Assembly: GCA_028456385.1 (NCBI GenBank)
Contig: JALNQF010000885.1
Span: 1-11,798 of the forward strand
Reading direction: 5' to 3'
From: Ophiosphaerella korrae
Taxonomy: Eukaryota; Ascomycota; Dothideomycetes; Pleosporales; Phaeosphaeriaceae
Length of the DNA stretch: 11,798 bases
The position numbers and the translations under genes are program-made. The notes under the pieces were generated by a model that saw only the letters and a program-made list of their open reading frames with translations, did not search any database and was not told the DNA's origin. Positions 1 through 9,962 of this stretch are shown piece by piece; the first letter of the stretch is position 1, and each line of letters begins with the position of its first letter.

Positions 1-740
1 ATTGTTAAATTCTAGTTATAAGTTAATTAGACTTAAACTATTAAACTATAAGCTATAGAGAGTCTTAACTAACTTATTTACTCTTATAACTATACGTAAA
101 GGTAGTATAGTAGTCTTATAGAGTAAGGTTACTAGCTATAAAGTATTTTAAGTTAGCGTAAGTTTAGAGTATAGAGTAAAATAGAGAGGTAATCTTATAA
201 GCTATATAAACTACACTACTAAAAAGTAGGTAGGTATTATAGAGATAGAGTAAAGTAGAGGGTAGAGGCCTCTATATACCTAACTCTAGCGTTAGTAAGG
301 AGTAAGTAATAAAATATAGTTTAAACTATTTAGTATAAGGCTATAAAGTTACTACTACCTAACGTATATAAGTGTAATAACAAGTAAGTAAATATAAGGG
401 TACGTAATACTCTTCTAGAGCTTAGATTTTCTAATACCTAGCGAGGTATAGGTAATTATATTAGCTAAGTAGTCTAAATATAGTAATTATACTTAAGTAC
501 TTATAAGTACTTAGTTACTTACAAGTAATTGTATATAAGTATAAGTATAAGTAGGTAATTAAGTATTAAACTTACAAGTAAGTAAGTATTAGAGTTATTA
601 CTTACTTTATTTACTTATTAGTAAGTATAGTCTCTATATAGAGTAGACGCTCTTATATTTAGGAAGTATAAAATACTAGTATCTAGTATTAGTAGATTAT
701 TAGTGTAAAACTAATCCCTATTAAATTTAGAGGAGCTAGT
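1..740. other. Gene-free AT-rich stretch
   Basis: I see no coding text that stands out on either strand here. The sequence is dominated by TAAGTA/TACTTA-like words and by TATAG/CTATA words typical of RIP products. It contains the AAGTA-rich patch annotated separately. An ATG survives at 747, just past the end of this stretch, followed by two TGT triplets. It is probably a chance survivor, because TGT is the context that escapes mutation here. Confidence 0.6.
491..630. repeat. AAGTA/TACTT-rich degenerate repeat patch
   Basis: Over about 140 bases the words AAGTA, TACTT and their overlaps (AGTACTT, ATAAGTA) recur almost continuously. A 12-base core, ACTTACAAGTAA, occurs at 517-528 and 571-582, and ACAAGTAAGTA recurs at 380-390. 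The core is itself a dyad, with TTACTT facing AAGTAA across AC. The CpA inside each core is intact although nearly all others are lost. It may be a decayed minisatellite or the terminal region of a small inverted-repeat element. The family is not recognised. Confidence 0.45.
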
Positions 741-999
741 CCCTAAATGTCTAGGCTCTACTGTTTTAGCTGTAGATATTAGCTAAGCCTTAGATTTAAG
801 CCTAGGCTTAGGCGCTTAAGGAACGTATAGAATAATTTTAATAGGAAGAAAAGGGGCTAGTAAAGAGGTACTATATAAAGATATTATAATAGTTTAAGAA
901 AAAGTAGAGGCTATATATATTCTATATGTAAGAATCGTGTAGCTACTAAAGAGCTTAGCTATCGAAGTTAGGTCTTCTATCTAGACCTAGGCCGCCCTT

Positions 1000-3960
1000 A
1001 AATCTTATAGACTCTTAGTATAAACTACTATTTATTATACTTAAGTTAGACTAATATAATAGTAGATAATACTAGCTAGTAAAAGGCTAGTCTTGATTAT
1101 AGTAATCTAAAGGATATAATAATTTAGGCTAGAGAGACTCTATATAACTAGGCTATATTTATTTAGTAAGATATAAGGCTTTGCCTTAATAATACGTATA
1201 CTATTTATTACGCTGTAGTAGTATTATTACTAAATTATAAGTTAGGGTAAGCTACCTATTAGTAGTCTACTATCTATTCTAAGCCTAGCTATTTATAAGT
1301 ATATCTCGAATTTATATACCTAGTATATACTAGTATCTACTTATTATATTTTTTCTACCTACTTTAGCTTAAGTTGTATATATTAGTACTCTTAAAGAGC
1401 TAATATTAATAATAAATACTTATATATTAAATAGCTACTCTTTATACGTAATAATTACTAGTTACTATTAACGTAGCCCTTTTCCTAGTGTAGATAGGAG
1501 TAAGTATAGAGTTTAAGCTAGGAGGAGTAAGTAAAGGCGATTATAAAGCTTCTAGTAACAATATACAACTATTACAAGTAATACGTAAGTCTATTCTATT
1601 GTAGGAGGTAGTAGTTCTAGGATTTTCTTGTAACTATAGTACTCTAATTTAGCTATTAGGATAGAGTTGTACCTATATATTTCTATTAACAGATTAATAA
1701 TAGTCTAATAATATTTTAGACTAGTCGTACTCTAAGAGTTTTATAAATAGCTTTCTATACTAGTTAATAGATATAAAATACTTATTTTCTTTAATTAAGG
1801 TATAATTAGAGAAAGTAGTAAGAAATATACTTACTATAACTAGATTGTTTCTTTTTACTAAAGTTATTAGATACCTATACCTATCTTCTAGATTCTCCTT
1901 TTAAGTTCCTAGAATATTAAGATATATAATAATTATCTTTCCTAGCTATATTATTATATCTAACCTTATAACTTTACTTACTAGGATAACTATACTTTGT
2001 TTAAAGAGATATACTTAGTTGTTTACTAATAAATTATAATAGGTAGATAGCTCTTCTAGTAAAATAAGTTAAAATTCTTTATAGTTATAATATATAATAG
2101 AAAGTTTCTTATTATTAGTATTAGGGAAACTAGATAGTGCAAGTAAAGAGTAATATAAAGTTAACGTGTTTAGAATTAGTAAAATATTAGGATAGTATAG
2201 GAAGCCTTTATTCTCTATTTATATAGTACTAAAGTCTTATCTTATAAGTACTAGTACTTTATATTAACGTAGGTAGAGTAGTACTCTTAGCTACTTAAAT
2301 AGAGCTTCTTTTTCTTAATTCTAATATCTTTAAATAGTAGAGAATTTTATTGTTAGAAAATATAGTATAAAAGCTATAAGGAGATTCTAACTATATTAGT
2401 TGCAAGTATTATAGAGTTTTAGTGCGCACTATATATTAGTTAATATTATTCTTTAATAGTATCTTATTTAATTACCTTTACTAGAAAAAAGAAGCTTACG
2501 ACTCTATTTATATTCTATAAAGACGTTAAATATTAGTTATAGAAAATAATTAGGTAAAAGACTATAGTACTAGACCTTGTAAGATATCTAGGTTAGATAG
2601 AGATAACTTGTAGTAGGTAAAAACTAGTAAAGAATATAGAAAGTTTTATAGCCTAGTTACTATATAATATATAGGAAGCTACTAGATAACTATTCTTATA
2701 CTCTAACCTATTATAGTTAAAAAGCCCTTAAAAAGGCGCTATACTAACCTAAGACATTCTATCTAGTATAAAGTAAGAAAGTCCTAATATACTTACCTTT
2801 AAAATAGATTCTCTAAATTACCCTCCTATTTTATCTTCTAATTTCTATATCTAGCCTAACCTAATAGGTATATATTTCTTATAAGATAATAGATTACAAT
2901 TTATATAATACTCTCTTACTTAATATTACTATAAATCTAGGCTATAATAATGTAATAGTAGATATATAGCGCGTATAAAAGCTAATAAAAGTAAGGAGTC
3001 TTACTATAGCTTTATATAATAAGGGGCTTCTTACTAAAGTAAGCTATTTAACTTTAGGCGATGTTTCTACTATATAGTAACTATATAGTTAGAGTATAAT
3101 TGCGATTATACTAATAACGTATAAATACTAATTTACTAGTGTTAAGATATATATTATTAGTCTATTGTAGTTTTTTAATAAAGCCTCTAAGCTATCTCGC
3201 CCCTATAGGTTTCTTACTAGTAGCTATACTATAATAGGCTATAGGATTTTACTAGTAGTAAGGGGTTTACTAGCTCTATCTCTATTTAAATCTATCTCTT
3301 ACATTTAAGAGCTATACTTACGTATTTAGTTTTAAATTCCTTACTATATTTTAACCTAGTTATATTAATTAAGAATTATAGTAGTAGCTACTTAACTCGA
3401 AGTAAAATATTAGGGTATTCTCTTCTTATTAGAAATATCTAATCTTAATTTACTAGATATAAGTAACTATAAGCCTATTAGTAGTATAAGTAGTATTATT
3501 TAAGTAGATAATATAGGAATAGTAAATTGTTTTGCCCTTATATAGTTTCTAAATCCTATAGTAAGTAAGATAGTAGAATTATATTTCTAGCGATATCTTA
3601 GGCCTAATAAGATTTAGGTACTTAATAAGAATACTTTCTAAGATCTAAGTAAAAACTTAATCTATAATAATAATGTAAAAAAGAATAAAGTATACGTATT
3701 CTAATTTAAGTTAATAGAAAGCTAATAGGCCTTAATTTAATTAAAAGTTTTATCTAACCCTCTATTATTTAATAAAGAAGTTAATATAGAGTAGACTAAA
3801 ATAGTAGTAGCCTTGTTAAAGGAATTTCTTCGAATATATTATCTTTACTTATATTTCCTACTCTAACCTCTAGTAGAAGTTACTATTTCTAGTACGAGTT
3901 TAGTAAATAGGGCAGGAATTAAGTAAAAATAAGTAAAGGAAATAGGAGCTCTTATTAGAG
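1000..3960 (-). pseudogene. Degenerate protein-coding relic, family not recognised
   Basis: Read on the minus strand with TAA/TAG taken as mutated Gln/Trp codons, this stretch gives long text rich in charged and aromatic residues, which looks more natural than its plus-strand frames. About 3960-3250 reads best in one frame (for example YSKEFKTKYVS near 3345), and below about 3240 in another. Examples from the second frame are DSLEALLKNYNRL near 3190 and KENLEDRYRYL at about 1900-1868. The frame change near 3250 could be a decayed intron or an indel. At about 1000 residues it would suit a transposon polyprotein or helicase-like protein, but I see no catalytic motif I can name. Many original His/Cys, Met, Ser/Pro and Ala positions now read Tyr, Ile, Leu and Val, which hides motifs. 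All frames open once stops are ignored, so both strand and frame are tentative. Confidence 0.3.
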
Positions 3961-4091
3961 TTAGTAGAGGTAAAGAGAAAAGATATATAGTAACTTAGAA
4001 GAGTAAAGAGTAAAAGTACTAAAACTATCTAATATAGAAAGGGGTATAAGAGAGTAGAGAAGAGAGAGAAAAGAAGAAAGGAGAGAAGAAG
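3955..4091. other. Purine-rich tract between opposed relics
   Basis: The plus strand is strongly purine-biased from about 3955 and ends in an uninterrupted 36-base A/G run at 4056-4091 (GAGA and AAGAAG words). Purine runs contain no CpA or TpG and so are immune to RIP, which makes this one of the few stretches likely to be close to its ancestral sequence. On the minus strand it is a CT-rich tract, which in fungi often lies just upstream of transcription starts. That would suit a promoter for the minus-strand relic to its left. Read on the plus strand it could instead encode a Lys/Glu/Arg-rich low-complexity segment at the start of the relic to its right. I cannot choose between these. Confidence 0.4.
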
Positions 4092-4149
4092 TAATATAAT
4101 AATCCTAAGATTCTAAAAGCTTAGTTATAAAGTAGTTTTATAGTATTAG

Positions 4150-5930
4150 TAGTAGTAATAGAGAATAAGCTAATTAGAGCTAGGTTATTATCTAGTAAAG
4201 GAGCTACTTAGTACTAATTACTTATCCTGCGCTAGAGTTAAGATAGACACAACTAAATAGTGCCCTTTAAGCGTATGTATCTATTTTCCTTCTTCTAGTA
4301 TACTAACTATAGGTTAATATTACTAGATAAAGTATTAGCTATAGTAGAGTTATCTTTATTCTCTTAATAAGAGTAAAGGATACTTACTTTAGTTACTAAG
4401 TTAATAAATAGGAGTCTCTAAGCTACTATAAGAATAAGCTTTTCTATTAGACTAAGTAAAAAGATAAGATAAGATAAAATAATCTAATAAATCTATCTAT
4501 AGAGGAGAGTATCTTTATATAGATATTTCTATTGTAGTTACTAAGGCTACTTATATAAGACTTTTAAGAAATAAGTAATAAGATAGAAGCTAGAAGAAGA
4601 AACTAATAATATACAAATGTAATTTCGTTAGTATTAGCGCTTAGTACGATATAATTTATACTAAAAACTACCCTACGCGTTACTAAAATATAAGACGCTA
4701 CTATACTTAGAAGATTAGGAAAGAAAATTATAAAAGGCTAAGGCGTATATAGTTTAAACTCTAGAGAGAGCCTTTATTAATACTAATTAAATAGTAGAGG
4801 AGGTAGTACGTTTATAGAAGGAAAATTAGCTAGTAAGCTAAGACTATTTAGAGATCTAGATTATAGTAAGCTTATAGAGCTAGCTTCTATCTTATACAAT
4901 TGCGTATTTAAGGATATAGAAGAAAATCGCTTAAGGTAGGGTAATAGAGGCCTTATATAGTATTACTTAGTGTTAGGTTACTAGGAGGTAATAAACCTTA
5001 AATAGTCCTTTTTAGTCCTATAATATTTTACGTTATTAAGCGCTTTTTTAAGCTTTTTTTCTAGATTTACAATTTTTATAGAAGTTTCTTATTCTTTTTC
5101 CTTTTACTTTACTTAGAATATCTATAATACTACTATATTATAGTTTCTTTTTTTGTATACTACTTTAGAATAAGATATAATATTAATAGGAACCTTAATA
5201 TAACGCCCTTACTTGTTCTTAGTTATTATAATCCTAATATTACTTTAACTAGCTATCTAAACCCTATTACTCTTAGACTTTACTACTATAAAAGTATAGT
5301 AGCTAGGAGTAATAGAATACTATAAAGTAGTAAGTAATCTTTAATAAAAGGCTATAAGAGCTAGTAGTCTTATATATAGGTACTACTCTATATTAGACTA
5401 TTAATAGGTCTCTAAGGTAGTAATATAAGTAGATAAGGTACTATTATAGGTAGTAGGCTGTATATATATAGAGGAAGTAGGTACTAGGAGAGCTTTAATA
5501 TTTATAATATATTAGTAGAACGTAGATATAGGTAATAAATAGATATAAGAAGGTAACTAGTAAATAACTAAAGGGCGTAGTATAGTAATAGAGTAAAGGA
5601 CGTATTACCTATAAGATATTATAGAGATATCTAGTTTAATTATAAGAGACCTATTAAAGCTTTGTTAAAGAGAATATATATAATATATTATTAGAATAGC
5701 TATTTTACTATTTAGAGCGCGATCTTAGCTTATAAACTTATAGAGAAGAATCTAATTAGCTTTTTTAGGAAGTAGAGTTAAAGTAATAGATAAATCCTAC
5801 TAGTTTACCTCTAGAGAAGATAGCTTACAAGAATAGTATAAAGAGTAGTAGAGTTAGAAGAGCTATATAAAACTTCTAGGCAAGTAAGAAGAATCTACTA
5901 TATCTCTATAGTAAATTATTATAAGAAGTA
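4150..5930 (+). pseudogene. Degenerate protein-coding relic, family not recognised
   Basis: On the plus strand, with in-frame TAA/TAG read as mutated Gln/Trp, about 4200-4860 reads best in the frame of position 4203. It gives amphipathic, coiled-coil-like text such as LEDQERKLQKAKA at 4707-4745, followed by a Glu/Gln/Leu-rich helix. About 4860-5930 reads best in the frame of position 4862, for example VDIGNKWIQEG at 5522-5554 and FTSREDSLQEQYKEQQ around 5810-5855. The change of frame near 4860 implies an intron, an indel or two genes. I recognise no active-site motif. The amphipathic part resembles the coiled-coil tails seen in many fungal transposon proteins, but that is inference. The alternative frames also open, so confidence is low. 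Confidence 0.27.
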
Positions 5931-5938
5931 GCTAGCCC

Positions 5939-5982
5939 TATCTATACGCTATTGTTGCGATCGCAATAATAGCGTATAGATA
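5939..5982. repeat. 44-bp spacerless palindrome
   Basis: Two 22-base arms (5939-5960 and 5961-5982) are reverse complements, with a single mismatch at 5954/5967 (G opposite T) and no loop between them. The centre is GCGATCGC and the outer part is TATCTATACGCTATT and its complement. Symmetry stops at 5938/5983. The palindrome keeps TTGT, TTGC and GCAA, so it is less mutated than its flanks. It falls between two plus-strand relics and does not read convincingly as coding. Plausible origins are a junction of two terminal inverted repeats, a recombinase site, or a transcription-stopping hairpin. Confidence 0.85.
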
Positions 5983-6060
5983 TTTAGTACCTAATACAAC
6001 TTCTATTCTCTAAACTATATATAGAACTTGTAATATAAAGTAGTAATACTATAAAGCGCT

Positions 6061-7770
6061 AACTATAAAGCTTATATAACTTCTCTATCTTAGTTTTAAA
6101 CTACTTATACTATAGTTAGTAAATATATAGAAAGTAATTATAATAAGCTCTTTTTAGTACTTTTAAATATTATATCTATTATTTTAAGAAAATAGCTAGT
6201 AAAGAGATTATTAACTATAACTAAAATAAGAAACTAACGTGTATAATAGGAAGTAGTTAAAGTTCTTCTACGACTTTTACGTTCTATAGATAAAACTATA
6301 ATCTTTAAGGCTATATAATAGCTTATCGTAGAAGAATTATTAAATAATAGAATCTTAAACTCTTTATCTAAAAAAGCTTAAAAGAAACTATAGAGTGTAA
6401 AGCCCCTAGATAAAAAGTTTCTATACTTTTCTTCTTTTAAATATAATAGAAAAAGCTTATTAGATATAGCTATAAAACGTCTTGTTATTATAGCGTAAAA
6501 AGTTAAATCTTAAAGTACTAACGCTTTAGTTAGATTTAGATCGTCCTATAATCTAGAAGCTAAAGGTTTAATCTAAAATTTCTAGAACTTTATTTAACTA
6601 AAAGGAAGAGATACTTATAATCTTATCTAATAGGTAGTCTCTACACTAGAATTAGAAAAGTTCTCCTATTTAGTTAGAGATAGAATACTAAAGTATATCC
6701 TATTAGAACTTATAGACTATAAAGAGAATTTACAATAAATATAAGGTAACTCCTATAGTAAGAAGTATAGAGTCTTAGTACAAGAAGCTACTATTCTTAA
6801 ATTAGAGGATACTACTAAGTAAAAAAAGATTGTAAAATAATATAATCTAGCTAGTTAAAGATAGAGAAAATTTAAACCTAAGTACCTTATAGGCTTTAGT
6901 AAGAGTAAAATTCTAATAGCGTAAGTATTTCTAGCTACTAGGACTAAATAGTAACTAACTTACTATAAAGTTAAAAAAGAGATATAGGATATTAATTTTA
7001 TAGTATTAATATCTTAGCTTAAAATACTTCCTACTTACCTAGAGTAGAAAAAATTATTATACCTAGTCGAGAGTTTAAAGATAGGGTTTAAAAGTAAAGG
7101 TTTACCTAAGTATACACTAAAGAGGTAGAAGTAAAATAACACGTTAATAGTAGGTAAGTTTTTATAGTAGCTAATATAGTAGTAGTAGAAAACAATTAGA
7201 GGCTTACGATAAATACTAAAGCTACTATATAGTCTCTTCTTACTACTACTACTATAAGTAGTCTTAAAAATAGCTCTAGCTTAGATAAAGTTATAGACAA
7301 TAATTCTATAGTAAACGTTCTTTAATTAATTTAACTTAGTATTAATTTATAATCTACAAACTAGTAAAATACTACGTTTAACTTAGAGAATATATTAACT
7401 TTTGTTATAGATAGATATTTGCTTAGAGTACGCTATTAGTCTCTAGTTCTAGAATTATTATAGTAGGTTTTAGACTACTAACAACTTGCTTTAAATAGCT
7501 TAAAGGTTATAGACAATTAAATTTTAGCTTTAAATAATATACCTGTAAATAACTATTTTCTACCTTTAGTAGGTATATAAGCTACTATAGGAACTAATAA
7601 TATAAATATATTAGAGATAGCTAGCGCTAATACAATAGCCTTAATAGTAGAAGAGAGAGAAGAAAATATATACACTTAAACTAAAGAACGCTATAATAAA
7701 AGAACCCTACTATCTATTATAATAAACTAGAAAGAAGAGGAAGAAGAAGAAAGTCTATTTATATTCTATT
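6061..7770 (+). pseudogene. Degenerate protein-coding relic, family not recognised
   Basis: The plus-strand frame of position 6061 gives the most protein-like text for over a kilobase when TAA/TAG are read as mutated Gln/Trp. Examples are EVVKVLLRLLRSIDKTI at about 6250-6300, KPLDKKFLYFSSFKYNRKS at about 6400-6456 and EATILKLEDTTK at 6784-6819. Toward the 3' side the text becomes Lys/Arg/Gln-rich and ends in a basic run over the purine tract at 7729-7753. This would be a helical, basic protein of about 550 residues, as found in structural (gag-like) or DNA-binding transposon proteins. That comparison is only about style, since no zinc knuckle or catalytic signature is visible. From about 7260 to 7700 another plus frame (position 7263) reads nearly as well. 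Confidence 0.3.
7649..7753 (+). other. Two purine runs near the 3' end of a relic
   Basis: Two A/G-only runs lie at 7649-7666 and 7729-7753. They are rich in GAAGA repeats and, like the tract near 4070, are immune to RIP. In the favoured frame of the preceding relic the second run would encode a Lys/Arg-rich tail; in another frame it encodes consecutive Glu residues. A retroelement polypurine tract is possible but unsupported, as no LTR start (TG) follows directly. Confidence 0.4.
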
Positions 7771-8580
7771 TTACGTTATTTCCTTTCCTATTTCCTTATA
7801 TTAACCTTAAGATAAGCACTAGTATAGAAGTATAAGGAATTCCTAGTAGCTCTATTTAGAAATAAATACATTTAAAAAGTAATATACTAGAGATATATAG
7901 CTATTCTACTATATAGCTATTATCTTTAATATTTACTTATGTTTTAACTACTACCTATATATAGTCTTTAGGGGCGTAGGATATAAAGAAGATATTATAC
8001 TCTACTAGGACTTATAACTAGCTAGTATTAAGTTACTCTAATATAGTTTAGAGAGGCTTTGTATTAAGTTAGATCTTTTTTATAGTTATATTTAGACTTT
8101 TCTTAATAGCGCGCTTAATATCTAGTACCTTTAATATTAGTAGATAATAGAAGTACACCTTGTCCCTAGATATATAATTACTTTAAGGTCTTTAAGTTAA
8201 CTATTAAATTCTTTGTCTTATATTCTTCTACGCGTATATCTAAACTATTGTATCTATTTATCTTCTATTTGTTTTTACGCAATATTTAACAAATCTAATA
8301 GTAGTAAAGTAAGCCTATAAGCTCCTATCTAAATAGCTAGCGTCGTTTAAATAACTTTATAAAGGAGTATTATTATTTAGAAGAAGTAAGATAAGTATAG
8401 TAGTATAAAGTACTAAAGAGGTTATATATTTAAAGTTATAAGCTACGAAAACTAGTCTTAGATTATTAGGATAGCGTTACGCTATAGACTATAGTAGAGA
8501 ATTAATCTTCTATTATTAAACTTTTAATTAGTTAACTGTATATTCTAATTATTTACTACAAACTACTACTTACTAATCTA
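7770..8580. other. Unassigned RIP-mutated DNA
   Basis: This stretch shows the same CpA/TpG loss as its surroundings. No frame on either strand stands out as coding, and I see no clear repeat. A short 6-base hairpin (ATAGCG, three-base loop, CGCTAT) lies near 8463-8477, which is not more than chance would give. I see nothing else that can be supported. Confidence 0.5.
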
Positions 8581-8581
8581 A

Positions 8582-9380
8582 GCTATTACTAGAAGAGGGC
8601 CTATAGAAAGCGTTATAAAGCTCTTAGTTAGCCTAGTTTCCTATAGGCCTCTACTATTATAACTACTAAGGGCTGCGTATTATTACGCTACTACTATTCT
8701 AGAGTTAGTAACTATTATTATTAACTCTATTAAAAGGTGTAGAACTACTACCCTACTAGGCCGTTTAATTAGGTATATTTAGTAGCGTAGAGGTAGAAGA
8801 GTTTAATTAATTATTAGACATAATATAGAGATAGTCCTATATAAATATAAGTATACTACCTAGAAATAGATACTACTTATTCTTACCTTTATAGCTATCG
8901 CAGTATATAAAGGTAAGTAAAAGCTTCGAGCTACTTTTATATAGTATAAGGTAATAACTAGAGATATAACTTAATCTTAACTAATTAGGCTATACTACTA
9001 CTAGAAGAAGATAGAGAGGGTAAAGACGTTAATAATAGTAGGATATCCTAAAGAGAAGAGGAAAGGTAAGCTTAATAGATATTGTCGTTGTAATAAAAAG
9101 AGATCCTATCGTAATTTATTACCTTATATACTAAAGCTTAATTTATACGTATCTAAAGGCTAATAGATAGAAAGGTCTTTTAGTCCTAGGGCTACCTAGC
9201 TTAATACTAAGAGCTACTTATACTATTACTATAGATAATCTCTATAGGCCTTCTAGTATTATAGTAAGTTAGGATACTATACTACTAGAAAATATATATA
9301 CGTTTTACTTTGTATAGAATAGGTTTAATAGTAAGGAGTAGTAGAATCTTATATAATAGTAGCTTAGTAATAATATATAG
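8582..9380 (+). pseudogene. Degenerate coding relic with a basic Cys-x-Cys segment
   Basis: The plus-strand frame of position 8582 gives continuous, protein-like text when TAA/TAG are read as mutated Gln/Trp. Examples are AITRRGPIESVIKLL from 8582, AVYKGKQKLRAT around 8900-8935, and YPKEKRKGKLN followed by RYCRCNKKR at 9044-9103. This is the most consistent single-frame relic in the window, about 265 codons. The two TGT cysteine codons at 9083 and 9089 survived because TGT is the spared context here; other cysteines would now read Tyr, so a zinc-binding motif may be hidden. The basic patch suggests nucleic-acid binding. I do not recognise the family. Confidence 0.35.
8882..8917. repeat. Perfect 12-bp inverted repeat (hairpin)
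   Basis: CTTACCTTTATA at 8882-8893 is exactly complementary to TATAAAGGTAAG at 8906-8917, with a 12-base loop that keeps a CpA (in CGCAG). The loop and stem lie inside the coding relic 8582-9380, so the hairpin may be incidental, produced because RIP enriches TA-rich words on both strands. Confidence 0.7.
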
Positions 9381-9401
9381 CTCTCTAAGAAATTTATAAA
9401 G

Positions 9402-9669
9402 CTTACTAGCGTATTATAAAACTTACTATAGCTAATAGTTGTAAAACTTACTAGTGTATTAAAAAGTTTACTAGCGCTATAAAATAAATCTAAAGTAAGG
9501 TAAGAGATATAGCGAATATTAGGAATTATTACTAGACTACTTTTAAATTAGATCTATAATTAGTAGATACTACTAATTAGGTATAAAGTGCGCTAGCGGG
9601 AGTATATCTTATTAGTTGTAAGTTACCCTACCTATACAGCGTAGTAAAGTTTACTAGCGTATTAAAAAA
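9402..9669 (+). repeat. Cluster of short TTACTAGYGTATTA repeats
   Basis: Units start at 9402, 9422 (diverged), 9447, 9467 and 9650. Each has a core close to YTTACTAGYGTATTAWAAA. The first four are spaced 20, 25 and 20 bases apart, and the fifth lies 183 bases further on. The stretch between them has no coding appeal and includes a G+C-richer pocket (GCGCTAGCGGG near 9590-9600). This may be a small satellite, or sub-terminal repeats marking the end of the preceding element. Confidence 0.55.
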
Positions 9670-9962
9670 TTACTAGTTCTCTTACAAGTCTACTTTTGCT
9701 TACGTTCTCTTTTACACTATAATATAGTCTTATCTACTAGAAGTAGTTCTATAAGATCTTATAGTTAAACTTTTTATTTAGACTATAAGTAACTAACTTA
9801 AATCTAAATAGATATATAAAAAAATCCTAAATAGACTATATAAAGCTTATATACTTAAAGTTAACGAGGGGTCTATAAATAGTATCTTTTAGAGAATAAG
9901 TTTTAGAGTCTAGTTAGTATACTAGCTTGTATTAAGTAGTAAAAATTATTTCTAAAGAAAGG

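Noticed and set aside
747..800. Surviving ATG at 747 followed by a Cys-x-x-Cys reading, as the start of a long plus-strand gene.
   Set aside because: TGT is the mutation-spared context, so ATGT and TGT clusters are expected survivors. The minus-strand reading of 1000-3960 looks more protein-like than the plus-strand frame that would follow.
8594..8652. Inverted repeat GGCCTATAG (8598-8606) / CTATAGGCC (8641-8649).
   Set aside because: Nine bases with a 34-base loop is near what chance gives in DNA dominated by CTATAG words, and the extension needs bulges.
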